Positions 48,913-58,532 are shown, counted from the first letter of the stretch. The stretch is 64,000 nucleotides of DNA from JBHIEE01 sp046760445 (GCA_046760445.1 JBHIEE010000001.1:27430-91429), one strand, 5' to 3'. The notes: a model not told the origin generated them from the sequence alone. Numbers and translations: made by a program.

Positions 48913-49995
48913 TTATTTTGCAAATTTATCCCAGTGGCTATCAACAGCATTTTTCACTTCATCCAAGGTGATTTTCTCCATACACTTAAAATCCTTACAT
49001 TTCAAAAACTCTTTCTTATGAACAGTTTGAGGAACATAACAAGGACTGCACTCAATTTTTTTCCAGATGAATATATGTTTTTGTCCTCGGGGTGCAACCA
49101 ATCTGGGATCAGACGGACCGAAAAGTCCAATCGTGGGAGTTCCAACTGCAGCTGCTAAATACAAAAGACCTGAATCTCCACCAATGAATAAATGACTTTT
49201 TTCTATGGCAGCTGCTGACTCTCGGAAAGTGAGTTTTCCGGCAAGATTTATTGGTTGGGTTTTCATTTGAGAAATAATTTCCTGGATAATTTTTTTATCA
49301 CTTTCTCCACCAAGAAAAATAATTTTGGCTTTATATTTCTCTGAGATCCAATCGCTTAAACGAGCAAATCTTTCAGGAATCCATTTTTTACTTAACATCA
49401 CTGTTTTTGGATTTTTTCCTCCTCCTGGGAAGACAGAAATTAATTTATTTTCAGAAAGATTTAATTTTTTTAATAATTCTTCAGCAAATTCTCTTTCTTC
49501 TTTCTTCAATCCTATTTCCAGGTAGTTGTCTTGAGGAGTTAAATTTAATCCACGAGCAATATCTAAATATCTTTCCACTTCATACTTAGTGTAGTCAAAA
49601 GGAATTTTTTTGGCTAAGGCAAAGCCTTGATGGTGCCAATTAAATCCCACTCGATACCGAATACCAGATAGAAAAAGGAAAAGACTACTACTTAAAGAAC
49701 GATGACAGTTAATAGCTAAATCAAATTTTTCTTTCCTGATTTTGAGAATAAATCTTAAAGTTTTTATTATTTTAATCAGCCAATTAGATTTTTCAAAAGG
49801 AACATTATAGATAATAGTCTGGTTCAAATGAGGATTGGTTTCTATTACCTGCTTTGACCATTCCCCAACCAGATAGGTGAGATTAGCTTCAGGGAAACCT
49901 TTTCTTAATGTCCTGAGCAAGGGAGTGGTAAACATCACATCACCAATGCAGCATAATTTGACAATAAGGATTTTCCTCACTTGGGATAATTTCAT
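48913..49995 (-). CDS. Glycosyltransferase family 9 (heptosyltransferase-like)
   Basis: A 360-residue GT-B enzyme of the ADP-heptose:LPS heptosyltransferase family. N-terminal VRKILIVKLCCIGDVMFTTP contains the family Gly-Asp pair. The C-terminal donor domain has LISVFPGGGKNPKTVMLSKKW near 190, IFLGGESDKKIIQEI, and GGDSGLLYLAAAVGTPTIGLFGPSDP near 275 (Asp-Ser-Gly donor loop). Four Cys near the C-terminus (CSPC... KCKDFKCMEKI) are common in GT9. It suggests lipopolysaccharide-like cell-envelope glycans. It overlaps the GT2 gene by 1 base. Confidence 0.92.
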   Translation of the reverse strand: MKLSQVRKILIVKLCCIGDVMFTTPLLRTLRKGFPEANLTYLVGEWSKQVIETNPHLNQTIIYNVPFEKSNWLIKIIKTLRFILKIRKEKFDLAINCHRSLSSSLFLFLSGIRYRVGFNWHHQGFALAKKIPFDYTKYEVERYLDIARGLNLTPQDNYLEIGLKKEEREFAEELLKKLNLSENKLISVFPGGGKNPKTVMLSKKWIPERFARLSDWISEKYKAKIIFLGGESDKKIIQEIISQMKTQPINLAGKLTFRESAAAIEKSHLFIGGDSGLLYLAAAVGTPTIGLFGPSDPRLVAPRGQKHIFIWKKIECSPCYVPQTVHKKEFLKCKDFKCMEKITLDEVKNAVDSHWDKFAK

Positions 49996-50912
49996 TATTT
50001 CTTTTCTGTAACTACTTGAAGAATTTTCAAATAAATCTCTGAAGCAATTTTTGCTTTTCCAAAGAAAGGGAAAATTTTACTAAGCAAGAAAAGTAATCCA
50101 AATTTAATGACTAAATAGAATTTCAAAAGATTAAATTCTATCTTCGCGCAGTGCTTTTGATAAAAGTAAAGTTGACTTTTTCTATATTCCAGTGCATGTT
50201 TTTGAGGGACAACATCTCGGCTCTTTCCTAAATAGTGAAAGATTTTCGCCTTGGGGAAGTAAAAAATCTTTTTCCCTAATTTTTTGATTTGAGTGCATAA
50301 ATCAGGATCATCAAAGTATAAAAAGAATCTCTCATCTAAAAGGTTCACTTTGTCCAAAATATCTCTTGTAGTTAAAAAACAAGCTCCACTGACCCAGTCA
50401 ACCTCTTTTTCCCAGTTATCTCCTTTTTTCTTTATTATTGATTTAAAGAATAGGTTAGCGAAGTATTTCTGCCAGAATTCATTTTTAAGATTGGGGCGCA
50501 ACCCATAGGATAATTGATAAGAGTAATCTTCATTCAATAAAGCCGGAGCAATCACCCCTATCTCAGGACGTTTTTTTATTTCATGTAATAAAATATCTAA
50601 AGAATGGGCCAAAATTCGAGTATCATTATTCAAAAAAAGAATAAATTTACCTTGACTCAATTGTATTCCTTTGTTATTTGCTCGGGTAAAACCCAAATTT
50701 TCCTTATTACAAATCAATTTTACTTCCGGGAAACTTTTTCTGACCATTTTTTGACTGCTGTCATTCGAATTATTATCCACTACAATGATTTCAAATTTTT
50801 GACTCGGGGGAAATTGATAAATTGATTTTAAACATCGAGAGAGGTAATTTTTGCCATTATAGTTTACGATAATTATGGAAAGTTCAACCGTCCGATTTCT
50901 ACTTTCAACCAT
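49995..50912 (-). CDS. Glycosyltransferase family 2
   Basis: A 305-residue GT-A enzyme resembling rhamnosyltransferases of the WbbL type: ELSIIIVNYNGKNYLSRCL (residues 10-28), VVDNNSNDSS near 45, ENLGFTRANNKGI, and the metal-binding FLNNDTRIL near 93. The acceptor-side signature WVSGACFLTTRD near 172 and LDERFFLYFDDPDLCTQIKK (residues near 193-212) are present. One hydrophobic segment near 268-285 may hold it at the membrane. It probably acts in the same pathway as the neighbouring GT9. Confidence 0.92.
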   Translation of the reverse strand: MVESRNRTVELSIIIVNYNGKNYLSRCLKSIYQFPPSQKFEIIVVDNNSNDSSQKMVRKSFPEVKLICNKENLGFTRANNKGIQLSQGKFILFLNNDTRILAHSLDILLHEIKKRPEIGVIAPALLNEDYSYQLSYGLRPNLKNEFWQKYFANLFFKSIIKKKGDNWEKEVDWVSGACFLTTRDILDKVNLLDERFFLYFDDPDLCTQIKKLGKKIFYFPKAKIFHYLGKSRDVVPQKHALEYRKSQLYFYQKHCAKIEFNLLKFYLVIKFGLLFLLSKIFPFFGKAKIASEIYLKILQVVTEKK

Positions 50913-51071
50913 TTTCTTTAAATAAATTTATTATTTGGACAATTGTTTTTTCAAGGATAAATTAATTTTAACCGTACTCTATATTTTTTTACTTCCCGCA
51001 TTAAGGGTATTTCCATAGACTCTTTAAAAAACTTCATTAAAAAGAGACATCTTCAGGGAATGTTTTTTCCT

Positions 51072-52052
51072 CTAATTGTTCAAATATAAAACACCTTTTA
51101 GAATCTTCTTTTCTTTCAAATCTTTAAGTGCAAATTCTAATTCATTTACATTATAGATCTTACTAATAAAACCTTTTAAAATTTCTGAAAATTTATCAAT
51201 TATTTCAATTGAAATCTTGAAATCTTCTCTGTCGTAACCTTTACTTCCTATTAAGATATATTCATTAGAATAAATTTTATTTAAATCTAAATTATAAAGT
51301 CTTCCCTTTAATTCTCCAATAAACACTAAATTTCCACCTGGATATAAAAATCTATTCAAATTATTTATTATCTCTTTTTCTTCCACTGTAAAAACAATAT
51401 TGTCGAATTTATTTAACTTTGAAATAGTATTTTTGATATTAAAAACATAATCAACACCTATTCTTTTGGCTATTTTAAGTCTATCATTATGGTGTCCAGC
51501 TAAAGTAACAGATTTGTTCCTTATTACTTTTCCTACAAAACTTGCTAACATACCCATAATTCCGTCTCCGATAACCAAAAAAGAATTTTCTTTCCTAAGT
51601 TTAATTTTCTTGAAACCATGAATGATGCAAGCTAATGGTTCGGCTAATGTTCCAACTACTAAATCTGAATTTGGTGAGACTTTAAAGACATTCTCTTGGG
51701 AAGCAAGAATATATTGAGAAAATCCATTTGAAGCTTCTGAATTTAGACATCTGCTTTCTAACCCTTTCAAGCAATTAATGCATTTTCCACACTTTATTTT
51801 TACATCTACGATAACTTTGTCTCCCTCTTTAAAATTTTCCACTTCTGATCCAGTTTCTTCTACTATACCTGAAGGCTCGTGACCTAAAATTACAGGATAA
51901 TTTGTATCTTTTAATCCTAAATACCTTTTTAAATCATATGTGCAAATTCCACAGTATTCTATTTTGACCAATACTTTATCGTTTTTTATCTCTGGAATTT
52001 TAGCTTCCTCAATTGTAATTTTCTTAGGAGCTTTGCAAACTAAGACCTTCAT
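51072..52052 (-). CDS. Zinc-binding alcohol dehydrogenase-like protein
   Basis: A 326-residue medium-chain dehydrogenase. Catalytic zinc ligands are in EYCGICTYDLK (Cys, near 37) and GHEPSGIVEETGS (His-Glu, near 58). The structural zinc group is Cys-x2-Cys-x2-Cys-x6-Cys-like in KIKCGKCINCLKGLESRC (near 85-103). The NAD(P) fold shows VIGDGIMGMLA near 157. The four following genes handle nucleotide sugars, so it likely oxidises or reduces a sugar intermediate; the substrate is unknown. It is 12 bases from the epimerase gene, on the same strand. Confidence 0.85.
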   Translation of the reverse strand: MKVLVCKAPKKITIEEAKIPEIKNDKVLVKIEYCGICTYDLKRYLGLKDTNYPVILGHEPSGIVEETGSEVENFKEGDKVIVDVKIKCGKCINCLKGLESRCLNSEASNGFSQYILASQENVFKVSPNSDLVVGTLAEPLACIIHGFKKIKLRKENSFLVIGDGIMGMLASFVGKVIRNKSVTLAGHHNDRLKIAKRIGVDYVFNIKNTISKLNKFDNIVFTVEEKEIINNLNRFLYPGGNLVFIGELKGRLYNLDLNKIYSNEYILIGSKGYDREDFKISIEIIDKFSEILKGFISKIYNVNELEFALKDLKEKKILKGVLYLNN

Positions 52053-52064
52053 TAATTACAAAAA

Positions 52065-53099
52065 TTAAAAGATTTTTCCTGTGATTTTAATTATTTCATC
52101 AGCTTTTTCTAATGTTCTCATCCAGTTGATGTTATAATAAATTGGGTCTTCAAAATTTAAATAATTATATTCTTTGATTCTCTCTGCCATATCTACTACA
52201 GAATCTTCTACAGAAATAGAAGGACTGAAACCTAATTTATTTTTTATCTTTTCTCCTGAGACCCTATAACTTCTGACTCCTCTATACTTATAATCAGGTT
52301 TTATGTCAATGTTTATATCTATTGATTTTAAAGCATTCCTGACCCTTAAAGCGAGCTCAGATATTCTGAAATTCCTATAGACCAAATTAAAAATTTCTCC
52401 TTTTACATTCTCTTCATCTGCTTCAATACAAGTTATGTAAGCTTTTGCCGTATCTCGTATATCAACTAAAGGTCTCCACATTTCTCCACCATAAAATGGA
52501 GTTATATATCCTTTTGTTAAGGCATCTCTTAAAAATGTATTGACTACCAAATCATATCTCATTCTGTAAGAAAAGCCATAAATTGTTCCTTTTCTCAATA
52601 TTACAGGAGAGAAATTTTTATCTTGCATTGAAAGAAGAATTTTTTCAGCTTCATATTTAGATGAAGAATAAGCAGCTTTGGGAGATACCTTTGTGTTTTC
52701 GTCAAAAATGACATCCTTTTCTTCATCCTTAGCTCCAATATCATATATGGAACATGAAGAAGCAAAAATATATCTTTTTATACCAACTTTCTTACAAAGT
52801 TCAGCTGATAATTTTGTGGCTAAAGTGTTCATTTCATAATTTGCCTTAGGATTATACTCTGCAGTTGGATCGTTTGATAAGCCGCCTATGTTTATTACTA
52901 CTCCCACTTCCTCTAAAACATCCGGCTCTAAATTCCTCATATCTTCCATTATTATTTCCACTCTATCTTTAAATTTTTCAATACCCATGTCTCCATAATA
53001 AAATCTATCAAATATTTTTATACTGTAACCTCTTTCTAATAATTCCTCTGTCAATACTGAGCCTACATACCCTGCTCCTCCAATTAATAATACTTTCAT
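52065..53099 (-). CDS. NAD-dependent sugar epimerase/dehydratase
   Basis: A 344-residue extended short-chain dehydrogenase. The Rossmann motif is GGAGYVGSVL (near residue 7), and the catalytic Tyr-Lys pair is YSSSKYEAEK (near 144) with Ser in FASSCSIYD. It resembles nucleotide-sugar epimerases of the UDP-glucose/GDP-mannose type, but the exact sugar cannot be told. It sits between the dehydrogenase and an RmlC-like gene. The spacing (12 and 30 bases) suggests a single transcript. Confidence 0.88.
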   Translation of the reverse strand: MKVLLIGGAGYVGSVLTEELLERGYSIKIFDRFYYGDMGIEKFKDRVEIIMEDMRNLEPDVLEEVGVVINIGGLSNDPTAEYNPKANYEMNTLATKLSAELCKKVGIKRYIFASSCSIYDIGAKDEEKDVIFDENTKVSPKAAYSSSKYEAEKILLSMQDKNFSPVILRKGTIYGFSYRMRYDLVVNTFLRDALTKGYITPFYGGEMWRPLVDIRDTAKAYITCIEADEENVKGEIFNLVYRNFRISELALRVRNALKSIDINIDIKPDYKYRGVRSYRVSGEKIKNKLGFSPSISVEDSVVDMAERIKEYNYLNFEDPIYYNINWMRTLEKADEIIKITGKIF

Positions 53100-53129
53100 T
53101 CTATTCTCCTTAATTATTTTTAATTTTTA

Positions 53130-53579
53130 TTACCTTCCTTTAACTGTCCATACATCTCCAAACGAATCTGGAGGAATCCTTACTTCATCGGGATTTTCTC
53201 TATTATAAACTTCACTTGCTGTGCTTATCATTTGAGTATCATCTTCCAAAGACATCCAGCCATGATATACTCCAGGTGGGACTACAATTAAACTCGGATT
53301 ACGAGAACTAACTACAAAAATATTTTGTTCTTTGTAAGTTGGACTATCTTTTCTATCATCGACTAAAATAAATTTTGCTGAACCATGAGAAATAAAAAAC
53401 CAATCCCATAATATTTTGTGCTTATGAAAAGCCCGTATTGTCCCTTTAGCAAAGTTACCTACAAGATATACTTGTCCAAATTTAGTAAAATGTGGATCTG
53501 TGGCTCTGATGATTTCAATTAAATATCCTCTATCGTCGACATGAGCCACTAAATCAATTTTTACTGCATCTCTAATCAA
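53130..53579 (-). CDS. RmlC-like cupin (dTDP-4-dehydrorhamnose 3,5-epimerase family)
   Basis: A 149-residue cupin of the RmlC superfamily, somewhat shorter than classic RmlC (about 180). GTIRAFHKHKILWDWFFI near residue 47 holds the candidate catalytic His, PPGVYHGWMSLEDD near 101 the next barrel block, and VYNRENPDEVRIPPD near 123 the Tyr-Asn-Pro-Asp-Glu region usual near the end. It would act on a keto-deoxysugar nucleotide. It ends 1 base before the rmlD-like gene start region and shares its strand. Confidence 0.85.
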   Translation of the reverse strand: MIRDAVKIDLVAHVDDRGYLIEIIRATDPHFTKFGQVYLVGNFAKGTIRAFHKHKILWDWFFISHGSAKFILVDDRKDSPTYKEQNIFVVSSRNPSLIVVPPGVYHGWMSLEDDTQMISTASEVYNRENPDEVRIPPDSFGDVWTVKGR

Positions 53580-53580
53580 T

Positions 53581-54438
53581 TTAAACCTCCCTTAATTTAT
53601 ATTTTTCTTCTCCTAAATAAGCCTTTAAAGCTTCTTTCCAGTGTCTCAATAGCTTTATTTTTCTACTGATTAAAGGAGTATAAATAGGTCTTTTTATCCC
53701 TTCCATCTCTTCTTTTTCAATTTTCTTTTCTACTTTAGTTGTTGCTTCTATTTGTTTAAATATTTCCAAAGCAAATTCATACCAACTACAGTATCCGCTG
53801 TTAGTGACATGATAAATACCGGATGGAAAATCATCCTCCAAAATTTCTTTAATTTTTAAAGCTGCATCAAAAGTATAAGTAGGACTACAAATTATATTTG
53901 AGGTAACTTGAATATTATCTTTACTTTTAGCTAAATTTAGCATTGTTTTAACAAAATTTCTACCTCCTTTAGCTCTGCAACCACTAACTCCAAACAAACT
54001 TGCTACTCGAATAATATAATGTTTTTCTACTTTTTTAACAAAAAATTCTCCAGCCAATTTAGAAATACCATAAACGTTTAAAGGGTTAGGAACATCTTCC
54101 TCTGTATATGGAGTATTTTTTCTACCATCAAATACATAGTCTGTACTTAAATGAACTAGTTTCATTTGATTATCTCGACATATATCTGCCAAATTTTTCA
54201 CACCTATACTATTTACTAAGAATGCCTTTTCAGGATTTCTTTCGCATTCTGGGACATTATGGTAAGCAGCAGTGTTTATAATGATTTCCGGTTGATGTTT
54301 ATCAATTATTTTTTTTATTTGTTCATAGTCTGTTATCTCAATTTCTTTATGAGATAGAGGAATTAATTCGTTCTCTTCAAAAACTTTTAAAATATCTGTT
54401 CCTAATTGACCATTCGCTCCAATAAGCAATATTTTCAT
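53581..54438 (-). CDS. rmlD: dTDP-4-dehydrorhamnose reductase family (RmlD)
   Basis: A 285-residue short-chain dehydrogenase that in the standard pathway reduces dTDP-4-keto-L-rhamnose to dTDP-L-rhamnose. The Rossmann motif is LLIGANGQLGTDIL (residues 3-16). INTAAYHNVPECERNPEKAF near 55 and VHLSTDYVFDGRKNTPYTEED near 97 are diagnostic, and the catalytic Tyr-x3-Lys is YGISKLAGE near 128. RmlA and RmlB are not in the window. The rhamnosyltransferase-like GT2 genes nearby fit a rhamnose-containing glycan. Confidence 0.9.
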   Translation of the reverse strand: MKILLIGANGQLGTDILKVFEENELIPLSHKEIEITDYEQIKKIIDKHQPEIIINTAAYHNVPECERNPEKAFLVNSIGVKNLADICRDNQMKLVHLSTDYVFDGRKNTPYTEEDVPNPLNVYGISKLAGEFFVKKVEKHYIIRVASLFGVSGCRAKGGRNFVKTMLNLAKSKDNIQVTSNIICSPTYTFDAALKIKEILEDDFPSGIYHVTNSGYCSWYEFALEIFKQIEATTKVEKKIEKEEMEGIKRPIYTPLISRKIKLLRHWKEALKAYLGEEKYKLREV

Positions 54439-54556
54439 TCTTTTCTTATTGATTTTTAATTTATATCAAAATTTCATAATTAAGGTCAAATAAAAGTGAG
54501 ATTTCCTCACAGTAAAGCTGTAGGGCATTTTATAATCTCATAAGTTTTTCCCTGTA

Positions 54557-55564
54557 TTAATATCTCATTAAGGCTTTTGTGTTAATCTTATTTAAGATAT
54601 CTTTCTTTAATTTGAATAACCGTTTTTTTAAGGGAGATAGAATTCCTCTCGTTTTGCTTTCGTCTAATGTGCCAATATATTTACCCAAAAAATCTGCTGT
54701 TAAAAGCTTAATATTATATACAATCCAATATATTTTTTTCCCCAGAGATATATCTAATTTAAAAAGTGCAATGTAAGAGCGATAAAGTGCTCTTATTACT
54801 ATTGCTTTTACAACACCTATCAATCTTGACACATAATAAAGCCCAAACTCCTTTATACTTAAATGTTGATCTATACACATTCTCTTTAAGACATAACTGA
54901 ACGAAGAGTTATGCCAATGATAGAATTTAGCTTTTTTAGCTAAGGCGACTCTACAATTATTTAATATAAGTCTCTTGGCAAAGCACATATCTTCTCCATA
55001 AGGCACATCTGGCAATTTGAACTTCAGAAGAGTATCTTTATTTATACAAGAAGCGCAATTATCAAAATTACATATTTTTCTTCTAATTTCTGGTTTCATT
55101 CTATGCCAATCATTCATCGAGATTGGCTCAGAAATATCTTCATATTCAAGATACCACTTATTATGCAAAAATGCATCAATGGGATCATACAATTTATTCC
55201 CACCTACCTGATGAACCCCATAAGAAGCTTCAGCTTTACCCTCAAGAACTGGCTTGGTTAAATTTTCTAAAAAATAACTACCTGTCGGTAAAATGTCATC
55301 TGTAAGAAAAATCACGAATTTCCCTTTGGCTAATTTTGCCGCTCTCATACGAGTACGACTGTGATGAAACTCTCTTTCTGGAATTTGGATAAGCCTCATA
55401 TTATTACTTTTAAGATATTCAACAGTGCCATCTTTTGAACCTGAATCTACGCAAATTATCTCATAGTTATGATTAACCTTCTGAGTCTTTAAACTTTCTA
55501 CCAGATCTTTAATTGTGCTTATTGAATTTTTTGTGAAGATAATAACTGAAAAAGTTACTTCCAT
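54557..55564 (-). CDS. Glycosyltransferase family 2, rhamnosyltransferase-like
   Basis: A 335-residue GT-A enzyme. FSVIIFTKNSISTIKDLVES (residues 5-24) and ICVDSGSKDGTVEYLKS (near 38) start the nucleotide fold. PEREFHHSRTRMRAA (near 63) corresponds to the F-x-H-x3-R-N region of rhamnosyltransferases, and FLTDDILPTG is the DxD-like site near 90. DVPYGEDMCFAKRLI near 190 is the acceptor-side ED motif. A hydrophobic stretch near 248-265 may contact the membrane. It is 118 bases from rmlD and on the same strand. Confidence 0.92.
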   Translation of the reverse strand: MEVTFSVIIFTKNSISTIKDLVESLKTQKVNHNYEIICVDSGSKDGTVEYLKSNNMRLIQIPEREFHHSRTRMRAAKLAKGKFVIFLTDDILPTGSYFLENLTKPVLEGKAEASYGVHQVGGNKLYDPIDAFLHNKWYLEYEDISEPISMNDWHRMKPEIRRKICNFDNCASCINKDTLLKFKLPDVPYGEDMCFAKRLILNNCRVALAKKAKFYHWHNSSFSYVLKRMCIDQHLSIKEFGLYYVSRLIGVVKAIVIRALYRSYIALFKLDISLGKKIYWIVYNIKLLTADFLGKYIGTLDESKTRGILSPLKKRLFKLKKDILNKINTKALMRY

Positions 55565-55665
55565 TTTACTTTCATTTGCATTCTTTTATCAGGCAGAAAT
55601 ATCTTGCTTACAAAATTTATACTTTTAGCTTTTATCATGAGTTCTTTATCATCTTCTTGAGAAGT

Positions 55666-57765
55666 TCATACCATTCCAAAGAAACAATAATTTTTAAATA
55701 TTTCCTGGAAAAAAATCTTAACTTCTTTTTCAAAAACCCTCTTGCTAAAAATTTCACCGCGCTTGTAAGCGTTTTGACTAAGCCAACTAAATAAATCTTG
55801 ATCATCGATAACCTTAGTTGTTAATTCAATTAAATCTTCTAAAGAATCAAAACGAAATCCTGATACTCCGTTTCCCACAATTTCTTTTTGGCCTCCACCA
55901 TTAAATACAATAGGCACACAGCCATTTTGCATAGCCTCCACTGTAGTCATTCCGAAATGTTCAATCAGTTGTGGTTCAATCTGAGTTAATCCACAGAAGT
56001 GCCAAAATATTTTGGCTCTTCTATAAAGAGATTTAAGTTCATCTAAAGGAATATTCACCTTCAATTCAATAGGATATTGAGATATATTCAGCTTTTTTTT
56101 AATTTTCTCGAGATAAGGATTATTTTTTATACTCCCTCCTACCAATATTAGCCGCCAATTTCGTGAGCGTTTCGGATATTTTTGGCATAAATTCTCAAAA
56201 GCTTCAATCATTTGGACTTGTTGTTTGCTTCCCCCCACTTCAAAACGGGCAACAGAGAGGATTATGTTTTCTTTGTTATTAGAAGTATCAGAATTCACCA
56301 TATCAGCTGGAGGATAAATATGCTTTGTAGGAACAATTTTCCATTTCTTTTTCACCCATTCGGCAGTATATTTACTATTAAAAATCAAATGTGTATATCG
56401 ATCAACATAGAAATACTTTGATCTTTGTCTCTCAGGAAAATGACAGATGAATAATGAGATATTAGATAAAGGATAGACCATTTCTAACATACTATTGTTA
56501 ATAAAAATATCATAGTTCCCACTCTCCTTACTTATAATGTGAAAGGGGTTTTCCATTTCAGAGGTAATCATGCTAGGGTCAATTTCGTTTCGTCCTTTTT
56601 CTTCATAAAAAGGAATTTTAATAACTTTTATCTTACATTTAGAGAGATCTAAATTATACCATTCTTTTAAATCCTTATGAGAAACCTCTTTATTACTGAT
56701 AAGGGTGATATCAAAATTGTCTTGCAAAACTTCGGCTATAGTGCACCCATATTTCTGTCCTCCCCCAATAAGATGCAGGGCATGGTCATAAATCCCAATA
56801 CGAGGTTTGCGATAACCCAAGGAAACTTCTAATCTGGCCAATAGGTTATCTACTGGTTGTATACCAAATATATTTTTCAGAGTATTTGATAATTTAGGCA
56901 AAACTCTGCAAATAGTATTCATATTATTATTTTTTATCAATTTTCCTGCTACCAAAGGTATAATTCCATAAAGTTGATCAATCTTATTTATATAAAAATG
57001 AGATTTTTTGATTAGTATAGGCAGTTTCTTAGGAAAGTGTTTAGCAATATAAATTAGACGATTTCGATCATAATATTTATTATTGATGATTTTACGATTT
57101 TCATTTGATTCTCGATACGCAATACTATAAGGAGTAAAAACCAAATTCCATCCTTTCCTGTAACACCTTGTGCTCATATCTACATCCTCTAAACCCATAA
57201 TATAGTCTTCGTCAAATGATCCCACATCTTCCAAGCACTCTCTTCTGTAAAGAACAGAACTACCGCAAATATTTTCTACCTCCGTTATTTTATCGTATTG
57301 GTGATGATCTTTTTCTTTGAAACCTTTGTATTCAAAATGAAAATGGCGTACTTTCTTGATTCCGATGCTATTTATTTTTCCATCCTTGAAGAGGATCTTT
57401 CCTCCCACACATCCTATCTTGTTATCTCTATTTAAGATTTTGACTAATTCAATAAGCCACTTTTTATCTACTACCATATCGTAATCTAAAAACCCAATAT
57501 AATTGCCTGAGCTCTCTCTTATTCCTAAATTCAAGGCGCGAGCAAAATTATTTCTATTATTTGCCAAAATCTTTATTTGAGGAAAAAACTTTTTTATATA
57601 CTCTACAGATCCATCAGTGGATCCATTATCTATCATAATTAACTCAAGCAATTTAGGGGCATAATCCATATTAAGCAAAGAATTAAAACAACTTTTTAAA
57701 AACTCCTTTCCATTCATATTAACGACTATAATGGTAGAGGGTTTCAGATAAGATTCAAATTCCAT
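55666..57765 (-). CDS. Two-domain glycosyltransferase: GT2 fused to GT4
   Basis: A 699-residue fusion. Residues 1-290 are GT2: STIIVVNMNGKEFLKSCF, IDNGSTDGSVEYIKKFF near 45, and the DxD-like FLDYDMVVDKKW near 93. Residues about 318-690 are GT-B/GT4: IYDHALHLIGGGQKYGCTIA near 325, ILSVARFEVGGSKQQVQM near 508, and the EX7E motif in LIEHFGMTTVEAM near 615. Two transferases in one chain probably add successive sugars to one acceptor. It is encoded 101 bases before the next GT2 gene and after a coiled-coil protein. Confidence 0.9.
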   Translation of the reverse strand: MEFESYLKPSTIIVVNMNGKEFLKSCFNSLLNMDYAPKLLELIMIDNGSTDGSVEYIKKFFPQIKILANNRNNFARALNLGIRESSGNYIGFLDYDMVVDKKWLIELVKILNRDNKIGCVGGKILFKDGKINSIGIKKVRHFHFEYKGFKEKDHHQYDKITEVENICGSSVLYRRECLEDVGSFDEDYIMGLEDVDMSTRCYRKGWNLVFTPYSIAYRESNENRKIINNKYYDRNRLIYIAKHFPKKLPILIKKSHFYINKIDQLYGIIPLVAGKLIKNNNMNTICRVLPKLSNTLKNIFGIQPVDNLLARLEVSLGYRKPRIGIYDHALHLIGGGQKYGCTIAEVLQDNFDITLISNKEVSHKDLKEWYNLDLSKCKIKVIKIPFYEEKGRNEIDPSMITSEMENPFHIISKESGNYDIFINNSMLEMVYPLSNISLFICHFPERQRSKYFYVDRYTHLIFNSKYTAEWVKKKWKIVPTKHIYPPADMVNSDTSNNKENIILSVARFEVGGSKQQVQMIEAFENLCQKYPKRSRNWRLILVGGSIKNNPYLEKIKKKLNISQYPIELKVNIPLDELKSLYRRAKIFWHFCGLTQIEPQLIEHFGMTTVEAMQNGCVPIVFNGGGQKEIVGNGVSGFRFDSLEDLIELTTKVIDDQDLFSWLSQNAYKRGEIFSKRVFEKEVKIFFQEIFKNYCFFGMV

Positions 57766-57847
57766 TGTTCTTTTTTAATTTTTCCCCTATGGATAAAAAA
57801 CTCTTATATACTTGCAAAAATTACTTCCCTGAGAGACTTTTGCAAAT

Positions 57848-58375
57848 CTATTTATCATTGCTTTTGACTTTTTCTTTAAGGAATTGAGATGTAAGGGCTT
57901 TTATTTTTTCTTTAAGAATTTCTTCCTTTTTCTCTAGTTCTATGTTTTTGTGTTCAAGATTAATAAGCCTATTTTCTATGAACTGTAGTCTTAAAAGACA
58001 ACGCCTTAGAAAGGTAACTAAATCCTGATTGAACTGATTTTGCCTTTCCAAAAGAATAGCAGAATAAGGTTTAGTAAGCCTTCGTAAGATTTTCTTTATC
58101 AAAATAATAATGACTCCAACAATTTTCCTGTGGGATTTAATCTTTCCCCTAGGAGTACAATCCCACCGCTCAATTAAAGACGATAAACGAATATTCATTT
58201 CCTCATTTAGCTCATCAGGATTGTTTGGATCCCATAAATTCATAAAGTCGTTTTCCTCAATATTTTTGTTAATCAATTTCTCTATATTTTTTATTTTTTG
58301 TTTCTTACAAAAGAATTCTTCTCTCAATTTGGAAATTTTTCGTTTTAATTGTTCACTCTGGTTAATTATTTTCAT
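57848..58375 (-). CDS. Coiled-coil protein of the glycan cluster, unknown function
   Basis: A 175-residue protein. Residues 1-45 and 135-170 are coiled coil (Lys/Glu/Ile-rich heptads). The middle contains RWDCTPRGKIKSHRKIVG, a hydrophobic stretch VIIILIKKILRRL (about 87-99), then PYSAILLERQNQFNQDL. This middle segment resembles a conserved stretch found before methyltransferase or glycosyltransferase domains in O-antigen and S-layer glycan clusters. Here it stands alone with no catalytic domain. It lies upstream of the GT2-GT4 fusion, on the same strand, so it may be the membrane-proximal partner of those enzymes. Confidence 0.65.
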   Translation of the reverse strand: MKIINQSEQLKRKISKLREEFFCKKQKIKNIEKLINKNIEENDFMNLWDPNNPDELNEEMNIRLSSLIERWDCTPRGKIKSHRKIVGVIIILIKKILRRLTKPYSAILLERQNQFNQDLVTFLRRCLLRLQFIENRLINLEHKNIELEKKEEILKEKIKALTSQFLKEKVKSNDK

Positions 58376-58532
58376 GGATTAAATTTAAAAAGAAATAGAC
58401 AAAAAGTCAAGTTGTTGACTAAGTAAACTTATCTCTTTTTTATCTTTATTTTTTAAAGTTTTACCTTTAAGAAAAAATTACCTGAAAAATTAAAAGCTAA
58501 TTAAAATCTGATGCTAAAATAGATCTTTTGTT

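Noticed and set aside
54440..54556. Possible regulatory site in the gap between rmlD and the GT2 gene
   Set aside because: Looked for -35/-10, sigma-54 and dyad signals and found only AT-rich text with no convincing match.
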